The notes under the pieces: generated by a model
The model's input: only the letters and a program-made list of their open reading frames with translations
What the model was told of the DNA's origin: nothing
The model's database searches: none
NCBI GenBank assembly: GCA_963745405.1
Contig: CAVUWY010000003.1
Coordinates: forward strand, 124,001-188,000
DNA: 64,000 nt
Source of the DNA: C-114 sp963745405
Lineage (GTDB): Bacteria > Chloroflexota > Limnocylindria > Limnocylindrales > CSP1-4
Direction of reading: 5' to 3'
In this document: positions 59,666-64,000 of the stretch, in pieces
Layout of the letters: every line of letters begins with the position of its first letter
Numbering within the stretch: position 1 is the first letter of the stretch
Translations under genes and position numbers: made by a program

Positions 59666-59917
59666 TCAGCGAGCCGGATGGGCGACGTTGTCGTCCTCGC
59701 TAACCTCGATGCCGTGGCGGCGGGCAGCCGCGACGATCTTCTTCCGAGCCCGCTCCTTTGCTGGCTTCGAGTCGAATTCGGTCTGATTCCAGCGCGCCAT
59801 CGCGTTCCTGACGTGGGACTCGTCATTGATCGGCAGGTGCTCGCCGCCGTTCCGGTCGACGTATGCGAATTGGTTCTTGCGGAGGCGATCGCGCGCCTTC
59901 GTGTCAAGCTCGGCCAC
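59666..59917 (-). CDS. Small DUF6582/ChaB-like protein
   Basis: 83 residues. VAELDTKARDRLRKNQFAYV, GGEHLPINDESHVRNAMARWNQTEF and KKIVAAARRHGIEVSED match a small family of cytoplasmic, DNA-associated or capsid-edge proteins (ChaB-like). The start is GTG at 59917, 6 nt after GGAGG; the GTG at 59935 is upstream of that site. Function unknown. Downstream of a CsbD-like gene on the same strand with a hairpin between. Confidence 0.72.
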   Translation of the reverse strand: MAELDTKARDRLRKNQFAYVDRNGGEHLPINDESHVRNAMARWNQTEFDSKPAKERARKKIVAAARRHGIEVSEDDNVAHPAR

Positions 59918-59956
59918 CTGGGTCCTCCAATCCACCGCTGCGTGGGGTGAAACGAA

Positions 59957-59981
59957 GGCCGGCCCGACGTTCGGGCCGGCC
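59957..59981 (-). terminator. Hairpin between the CsbD-like gene and the DUF6582-like gene
   Basis: GGCCGGCCCGA-CGT-TCGGGCCGGCC, a perfect 11-bp stem with a 3-nt loop, 20 nt after the CsbD-like stop (minus strand). Confidence 0.7.
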
Positions 59982-60000
59982 GGTCCGGGGTGAGGCCCGG

Positions 60001-60207
60001 TCAGCGCGGGGTCGAGGCGGGCTTGCGGGTCTCGTCCTGCGACTCCTTCGCCGTCCGGCGCATGTCGTCCCCGGCGTTGCCGAGGTCCTGGCGGATGTCG
60101 TCGCCGAGGTTGCCGACGTCGTCGCCGGCGTCGTGGCCGTTCAACTCGCGACCTGCTTCGCGGACCTTGTTCTCGCCCTCGCGATAGATCTTCTTGGCGT
60201 CATCCAT
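60001..60207 (-). CDS. CsbD-like small hydrophilic stress protein
   Basis: 68 residues, highly charged: DDAKKIYREGENKVREAGRE, DDVGNLGDDIRQDLGNAGDD and ESQDETRKPASTPR. Lys/Glu/Asp/Gly-rich, fully soluble and helical, like CsbD and similar general-stress proteins. GGGAGGA lies 7 nt before the ATG at 60207. The upstream 160 bp are shared with the region before the microgene at 36641, the only such duplication in this window. Confidence 0.6.
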   Translation of the reverse strand: MDDAKKIYREGENKVREAGRELNGHDAGDDVGNLGDDIRQDLGNAGDDMRRTAKESQDETRKPASTPR

Positions 60208-60364
60208 GGCTGGATCCTCCCGTTTCACGGTGGGACGCCGCGGTTGCGGCGGTCGAGCCCCACGCTAGCGGCGGATCGGTATCGGACCCGCCCCCGCAGC
60301 CGTCGGACGAGTTGCACGCGCCTCACAGGGAAGCGGGCGACGAACGGCGACGTCAGCCAGCCGG
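60202..60364 (-). repeat. Upstream module copy B (homologous to 36731-36888)
   Basis: Start-codon region and promoter of the CsbD-like gene; shares blocks ATCCATGGC, GGATCCTCCCGTT, CCGTCGGAC, GTTGCA, CGCCTCACAGG and GCGACGTCAGCC in the same order and orientation with copy A, ~23.5 kb away. Confidence 0.75.
60278..60316 (-). promoter_or_regulatory. TGCAAC-N27-GATACC element of the CsbD-like gene
   Basis: TGCAAC at 60311-60316 and GATACC at 60278-60283, 27 nt apart, minus strand. Confidence 0.5.
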
Positions 60365-60430
60365 CAACGGCGGCTCGCGCGCGGCTCACCCGGCCGACGC
60401 CCGTCGCGAGTGTGGGGACAGCCACTCAAG

Positions 60431-60436
60431 TAGACT
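60431..60436 (+). promoter_or_regulatory. -10 box upstream of lemA
   Basis: TAGACT, the same hexamer as at uvrA and rapZ, but here 42 nt before the ATG, so this gene has a leader with GAGGGGA. Confidence 0.5.
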
Positions 60437-60478
60437 GGCGGACGAGGGCCACGTCGGAACCGACAACCGAGGGGACCA

Positions 60479-61039
60479 ATGCTGCCGCTGATCATCCTCA
60501 TCGTCATCGTCGTCCTGATCGTCGTGTTCGTGATCGGGCTCTACAACGGCCTCGTCCAGAAGCGCAATCGGGTCGACGAAGCGTTCTCCCAGATCGACGT
60601 CCAGCTGAAGCGCCGCCACGACCTGATCCCGAATCTCGTGAACGCGGTCAAGGGCTACATGGACTTCGAGCAGGATGTCCTGACCAAGGTGACCGAGGCG
60701 CGAGCGAACGCCATCGCCGCCGGGTCGCAGGGCACCGCCGCCCAGGCCCAGGCCGAGAACGTCCTGACCGGCACGCTGCGCTCGCTGTTCGCCGTCGTCG
60801 AGAACTACCCGCAGCTCAAGGCGAACGAGAACGTCCTGAGCCTCCAGGAGCAGCTGACGACGACCGAGAATCAGATCAGCTTCTCCCGCCAGCACTTCAA
60901 CGCCAGCGTCCTCGACTTCAACAACAGCATCCAGACCTTCCCGGCGAACCTCATCTCCGGGATGTTCGGCTTCAGCAAGCGCGAGTTCTTCGAGGCCGAG
61001 CCCGAGGCCCAGGCGGTCCCTGTCGTCGCCCTTCGCTAG
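60479..61039 (+). CDS. lemA: LemA family protein
   Basis: 186 residues. N-terminal membrane anchor (LPLIILIVIVVLIVVFVIGL), then NGLVQKRNRVDEAFSQIDVQLKRRHDLIPNLVNAVKGY, the LemA signature, and a helical bundle (ENVLTGTLRSLFAVVENYPQLKANENVLSLQ, TENQISFSRQHFNASVLDFN). LemA proteins span the membrane once with the helical domain outside; their role is unclear but they often pair with HtpX or TPM proteins, as here. GAGGGGA precedes the ATG. Confidence 0.92.
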   Translation: MLPLIILIVIVVLIVVFVIGLYNGLVQKRNRVDEAFSQIDVQLKRRHDLIPNLVNAVKGYMDFEQDVLTKVTEARANAIAAGSQGTAAQAQAENVLTGTLRSLFAVVENYPQLKANENVLSLQEQLTTTENQISFSRQHFNASVLDFNNSIQTFPANLISGMFGFSKREFFEAEPEAQAVPVVALR

Positions 61040-61096
61040 CCCGGTCGACCGCGCCGCGGCACGGTCGGTCCATAACCGGTCAGCCGGGCCACCCAC

Positions 61097-62080
61097 ATGG
61101 CGACAGAGACCTTTTACAACCAGATCTCGGCGAACAAGCGCCAGTCGATCCTGCTCGCCGTCATCCTCGGCGTCATCCTCGGGGTGCTCGGCTTCTCGAT
61201 CGGTTACGCCTTCGGCGGCAGTGCCGCGGCCGGCGTCGTTGCCACCCTCATCGCGGTCGGTCTCGCCGGGCTCATCTCGCTCGGCTCGCTGTTCGCCGGC
61301 GACCAGCTCGTCCTCGCCACGTCGCAGGCCCGCCAGGTCGATACGGAGAGCCAACCGCAGCTGATGAACGTCGTCCAGGAGATGGCGATCGCGGCGGGCA
61401 TCCCGATGCCGAAGGTCTACGTCATCGACGACACCGCCCCGAACGCCTTCGCCACGGGACGGGATCCCCAGCACGCGTCGGTGGCGGTCACGTCCGGCCT
61501 CCTCGAGAAGATGGATCGCGAGGAGCTCCAGGGCGTCCTCGGCCACGAGCTGTCGCACGTCCGCAACTACGACATCCGGTTCACCCTCCTCGTCGGAGTC
61601 CTCGTCGGGAGCGTCGCCCTCCTGTCGGACTTCTTCCTCCGCTACACGTTCTGGTTCGGCGGCGGCCGGCGCTCGAACCGGGACAGCGGGGGCGGGGGAG
61701 GGGGCATCCAGCTGATCTTCACCCTCGTCGCGCTCCTCCTGGCGGTCCTGGCCCCGATCGCGTCGCAGCTCGTCCAGCTCGCCGTCAGCCGGCAGCGCGA
61801 GTACCTCGCCGACGCGTCGTCGGTCGAGCTGACCCGCAACCCGAACGGCCTGGAGCGGGCCCTGGCCACGATCGCGACCGACAAGGAGGTCCTCGAGGTC
61901 GCCTCGAGGGCGACCCAGCACCTCTACTTCACGAACCCGATCAAGAAGTTCGAGGCTCGATCCGCCGGCCTCATGTCGACCCATCCGCCGATCGTCGACC
62001 GCATCAACCGCCTCCGCCAGCTGACCGGTGAGGCGCCCCTCGACCCGGCTGAGACCGCCACGCTGTCCGGCCTCGACTGA
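61097..62080 (+). CDS. htpX: HtpX-like M48 membrane metalloprotease
   Basis: 327 residues. Two N-terminal helices, then PKVYVIDDTAPNAFATGRDP, and LQGVLGHELSHVRNYDIRF with the HExxH zinc site near 151, followed by helices and SRQREYLADASSVELTRNP carrying the third zinc ligand Glu. Catalytic side faces the cytoplasm. HtpX degrades misfolded membrane proteins. A Gly-rich loop (DSGGGGGGI) lies between helices. Follows lemA by 57 bp, a common pairing. Confidence 0.93.
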   Translation: MATETFYNQISANKRQSILLAVILGVILGVLGFSIGYAFGGSAAAGVVATLIAVGLAGLISLGSLFAGDQLVLATSQARQVDTESQPQLMNVVQEMAIAAGIPMPKVYVIDDTAPNAFATGRDPQHASVAVTSGLLEKMDREELQGVLGHELSHVRNYDIRFTLLVGVLVGSVALLSDFFLRYTFWFGGGRRSNRDSGGGGGGIQLIFTLVALLLAVLAPIASQLVQLAVSRQREYLADASSVELTRNPNGLERALATIATDKEVLEVASRATQHLYFTNPIKKFEARSAGLMSTHPPIVDRINRLRQLTGEAPLDPAETATLSGLD

Positions 62081-62407
62081 CCGCGGCGCTGCTCGGTCCT
62101 GTGGCGCGACTCGGTCCGGCGCCAGGGCAAGCGCGGCCCCGGCTCGCGTCCAGCGCCGCCGCGGCTCGGTCCGTTGCCAGGGCTTGCGTACAGCGCCGAG
62201 ACCGGCGCCGCCGCGGCTCGGACCTCGCGGCCGCCGGCGACCCCGCTCGGCCGCTGCCATGTGTGCCGCATATGATCGTTGAGTGGCGTACGCCGCCGAT
62301 GTCGGGGCCGCACTGCCTCGCTCTGCGCCCATCCGAGCGTGGATGGGGCTCTCGAGCGGTGTTCGGGAGCGCCACGGGGCGTCGCCGGGACTCGAGCGTC
62401 GCCGAAT

Positions 62408-62490
62408 GATCGCCGGTGGAGCATATGGCAGCCGGCCGCGCGATCGCGACGGATAGTGATCGCCCGTGGAACAGATGGCAGCCGCCCGCG
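62408..62490 (+). repeat. Two 33-bp direct repeats, 50 bp apart
   Basis: 62408-62440 and 62458-62490 match at 29 of 33 positions; both read GATCGCC-GTGGA-CA-ATGGCAGCCG-CCGCG with single-base changes. Spacing is 50 bp. No third copy was seen. Confidence 0.75.
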
Positions 62491-62561
62491 GCCTCGCGCC
62501 GGCGCCCCGGCTCGCCGGGCCCTCCGGGCCCTCCCGCGACGGTCAGCGACCCGTCCGCGAC

Positions 62562-62581
62562 GCGTGAGCGGCCGCTCACGC
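62562..62581. promoter_or_regulatory. Perfect 20-bp palindrome upstream of the tRNA cluster
   Basis: GCGTGAGCGGCCGCTCACGC, without loop, about 87 bp before tRNA-Phe. It could be a dimer-binding operator or a transcript terminator hairpin for htpX; no T-run follows. Confidence 0.45.
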
Positions 62582-62667
62582 CGCCCATCGAGCTTCGTTG
62601 AAGGGCTCGGAAGGCCCGTGGTATCCTCCGCCACGCCGACGGGCGACCAGCCTTGGTCGGTCATCGG

Positions 62668-62743
62668 GCCGAGATAGCTCAGTTGGTAGAGCACGCGACT
62701 GAAAATCGCGGTGTCGCCAGTTCGATCCTGGCTCTCGGCACCA
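62668..62743 (+). tRNA. tRNA-Phe (anticodon GAA)
   Basis: 76 nt; acceptor GCCGAGA/TCTCGGC, D-arm GCTCAGTTGGTAGAGC, anticodon stem CGCGA/TCGCG with loop CTGAAAA, T-arm with GTTCGATCC, encoded CCA. Confidence 0.96.
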
Positions 62744-62778
62744 CCGACAGCCAGCTATTCGGTGGTCGTGGCATCCGG

Positions 62779-62854
62779 GCGGAAGTGGCTCAGTTGGTAG
62801 AGCATCACCTTGCCAAGGTGAGGGTCGCGGGTTCGAGTCCCGTCTTCCGCTCCA
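62779..62854 (+). tRNA. tRNA-Gly (anticodon GCC)
   Basis: 76 nt; acceptor GCGGAAG/CTTCCGC, discriminator T, anticodon stem CACCT/GGTG with loop TGCCAAG, T-arm GGTTCGAGTCC, encoded CCA. Confidence 0.96.
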
Positions 62855-62889
62855 TTCTTCATCCGCATCGAGCCGCCCCCGACCGCCGC

Positions 62890-62963
62890 TGCCCCTTCGT
62901 CTAGTGGTAGGACAGCGGACTTTGAATCCGTGAAGCGAGGTTCGAATCCTCGAGGGGCAGCCA
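62890..62963 (+). tRNA. tRNA-Gln (anticodon TTG)
   Basis: 74 nt; acceptor TGCCCCT/AGGGGCA, D-arm TCTAGTGGTAGGA, anticodon stem GCGGA/TCCGT with loop CTTTGAA, GGTTCGAATCC T-arm, discriminator G, encoded CCA. Confidence 0.96.
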
Positions 62964-63017
62964 ACCATCGCGCGGAGCCGGGCTCCGCATCGCCGGTCCC
63001 CGCCGGCCCGCGTCCGA

Positions 63018-63094
63018 GGCGACGTACCCAAGTGGTCTAAGGGGGAGGTCTGCAAAACCTCTATTCAGCGGTTCGAATCCGCTCGTCGCCTCCA
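63018..63094 (+). tRNA. tRNA-Cys (anticodon GCA)
   Basis: 77 nt; acceptor GGCGACG/CGTCGCC, discriminator T, anticodon stem GAGGT/ACCTC with loop CTGCAAA, GGTTCGAATCC T-arm, encoded CCA. Confidence 0.94.
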
Positions 63095-63097
63095 CTT

Positions 63098-63367
63098 TCA
63101 CGCACGAATCCCCTCTCGAACGGGTTCGCCTGATCGATGGCGGAGAAGCCGACGAGCGATGACGAGCGCCACAGCAGCTATCGCGATGTTGAGGAAGACC
63201 TTTGGCGCGACCGGCGGCCCGGCCCCGCGTCCACGCCGCATCGTCTCGACGTCGATGAAGACGCCCTTGCATACCGGACAGCGCCACGCGCCCGAACGTC
63301 GACCGATCGGCCCCATCTCGGTGCCATCCTTCGGGCACGACCATACGACCTTGGTCTCGTCGGTCAT
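63098..63367 (-). CDS. Zinc-ribbon (zf-TFIIB-type) protein with a membrane helix
   Basis: 89 residues. SCPKDGTEMGPIGRRSGAWR and CPVCKGVFIDVETMRRGRG form a zf-TFIIB-type ribbon in which the first pair is CPKD rather than CPxC, so one ligand is missing. A hydrophobic segment follows (VFLNIAIAAVALVIARRLL). AAGGAAGG lies 6 nt before the ATG. It is the first gene after the tRNA cluster on the other strand. Function unknown. Confidence 0.72.
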   Translation of the reverse strand: MTDETKVVWSCPKDGTEMGPIGRRSGAWRCPVCKGVFIDVETMRRGRGAGPPVAPKVFLNIAIAAVALVIARRLLRHRSGEPVREGIRA

Positions 63368-63579
63368 GGGTTGCCTTCCTTCGGGCTGCCGGTTCTCCTC
63401 AGCCCGGAGATTGTCGCACCGGCCTCAGCCGACCCGGTAGGCGACCGTCACCGGGACGCCCAGCACCTGGGGAGCCACAAAGGACTGACCCGGCACTGGG
63501 ACCGGCGCGCTGACGCGGCTCGGTGAGGATCGTGGTCGGGCCGCCGTGCTGCGTCAGCCGGGCCTCGTCACTGACGCCG

Positions 63580-64000
63580 TCACTGTCGCCGTGACAAGCG
63601 GTACATGGCGCCTGCGACGGGGATCAGGGCGGCGGTGACGATGATGGCGAGCAGCGCAGCCGCGGGTAGATCGCCGATCGGAGACCCCGACCCCGATCCG
63701 GAGTTCCGAGGTGGTGCCTGCCCGACCTGGGCGGGCGGCTGGGTCGGGGCGACCGACGCGAGCGCGATGGGGCCGAGTGGCGCGCTCGATGGGCTCGCCG
63801 AGGCGGTATCCGCGGATGGTGGCGAGGTTGCGGCGAGCACTTGGATGTTCACGACGGGACTCGGGCTCGGACGCCCTGCCGGAGGCGTCGTCGAGCGCGG
63901 GGTGGAGCGAGGCGTGGGCAACGGTGCCGGCGGCACGGTCGGGGCCGGAGTCGGGCTAGCAGTCGGCGTCGGAGTCGGTCTCGGGGTCGGACTCGGGGTC
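63580..64000 (-). CDS. C-terminal part of a Pro/Thr-rich surface protein, cut by the window edge
   Basis: The frame is open to the end of the window; a GTG at 63936 is in frame but lies inside a continuing Pro-Thr repeat (TPSPTPRPTPTPTASPTPAP upstream of it), so it is probably not the start. The visible part is a Pro/Ser/Thr/Ala linker ending in GDLPAAALLAIIVTAALIPVAGAMYRLSRRQ: one membrane helix and an Arg tail, the layout of a C-terminally anchored exported protein. No LPXTG motif is seen. Preceding domains lie outside the window. Confidence 0.6.
   Translation of the reverse strand, partial: TPSPTPRPTPTPTASPTPAPTVPPAPLPTPRSTPRSTTPPAGRPSPSPVVNIQVLAATSPPSADTASASPSSAPLGPIALASVAPTQPPAQVGQAPPRNSGSGSGSPIGDLPAAALLAIIVTAALIPVAGAMYRLSRRQ

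Larger units (their letters stand above)
62081..62667. other. Non-coding stretch with degenerate repeats before the tRNA cluster
   Basis: 587 bp with no credible gene. 62110-62133 and 62165-62188 share 20 of 24 bases (CTCGGTCCG..GCCAGGGC..GCG); a weaker copy starts at 62094. 62408-62490 holds another repeat pair, and 62562-62581 a perfect palindrome. It could carry a small RNA or promoter for the tRNAs, but no known RNA structure was recognised. Confidence 0.5.

Noticed and set aside
62576..63344. Minus-strand frames with GFEPRFTDSKSAVLPLD, TRTRDPHLGKVMLYQLS, RDSNPRPSPWQGDALPTE and similar
   Set aside because: Antisense translations of the Phe, Gly, Gln and Cys tRNAs; not genes.

Overview
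The window is very GC-rich DNA (roughly 70% by eye) with dense, mostly short-spaced genes. It looks like a chromosomal segment of a high-GC bacterium, most likely a Chloroflexota member (Limnocylindria-like). The reasons are the rapZ-yvcK-whiA block, a YvcK with an N-terminal membrane anchor, a stand-alone set of Tad minor pilins, Ser/Ala/Pro-rich inserts in exported domains, and many leaderless promoters. The phylum is an inference; no rRNA gene is present to settle it. No CRISPR array, insertion sequence, prophage or replication origin was seen.

Layout. 1-6.7 kb: an ABC-F ATPase coupled to coaE, facing a minus-strand Tad-pilus set (two TadE-like, one TadG-like, one CpaB). 6.9-19.8 kb: a nucleotide excision repair neighbourhood (uvrB, uvrA, a UvrD-like helicase, uvrC), interrupted by an amino-sugar or beta-glucoside set (GH4 glycosidase divergent from a deacetylase and a BadF-type kinase). 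19.9-27.8 kb: protein export (secD, secF, tatA, tatC) with recJ, a TolB-like propeller protein and pyrF. 27.9-32.9 kb: rapZ-yvcK-whiA-tpiA-gpmA-secG, linking cell-envelope control with glycolysis, then a peptide-type solute-binding protein. 34.8-35.2 kb: three tRNAs (Leu, Leu, Val).

35.5-45.3 kb: an accessory, stress-flavoured region with small genes (DHFR-like, XRE, OmpR regulator, YggT, GlsB-like, AI-2E-type permease, lipoprotein, CorA, PhoD). 45.4-46.4 kb is a graveyard of decayed genes. 46.4-50.7 kb is a tightly overlapping membrane-lipid unit (unknown membrane protein, two PAP2 phosphatases, a diacylglycerol-kinase-like enzyme, a Pmp3/YqaE peptide, another membrane protein). 50.8-59.9 kb holds a glycosyltransferase with a toroid partner, a Usp-like protein, topoisomerase IB, an aquaporin, an orphan histidine kinase, a bicupin and a small DUF6582-like protein. 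60-62 kb has a CsbD-like protein, LemA and an HtpX-like protease. 62.6-63.1 kb has four tRNAs (Phe, Gly, Gln, Cys), followed by a zinc-ribbon protein and a truncated Pro/Thr-rich surface protein.

Regulation visible in the sequence. Several genes have a TANNNT -10 box exactly 6-7 nt before the start codon, which predicts leaderless mRNAs. uvrB and uvrA share, at the same geometry, a GAAC-N4-GTTC-type SOS box in the -35 region. Five minus-strand genes share a TGCA(A/T)C-N27-G(A/G)T element, and two of these lie in a duplicated ~160-bp upstream module, one copy of which now drives a 31-codon chimeric microgene.
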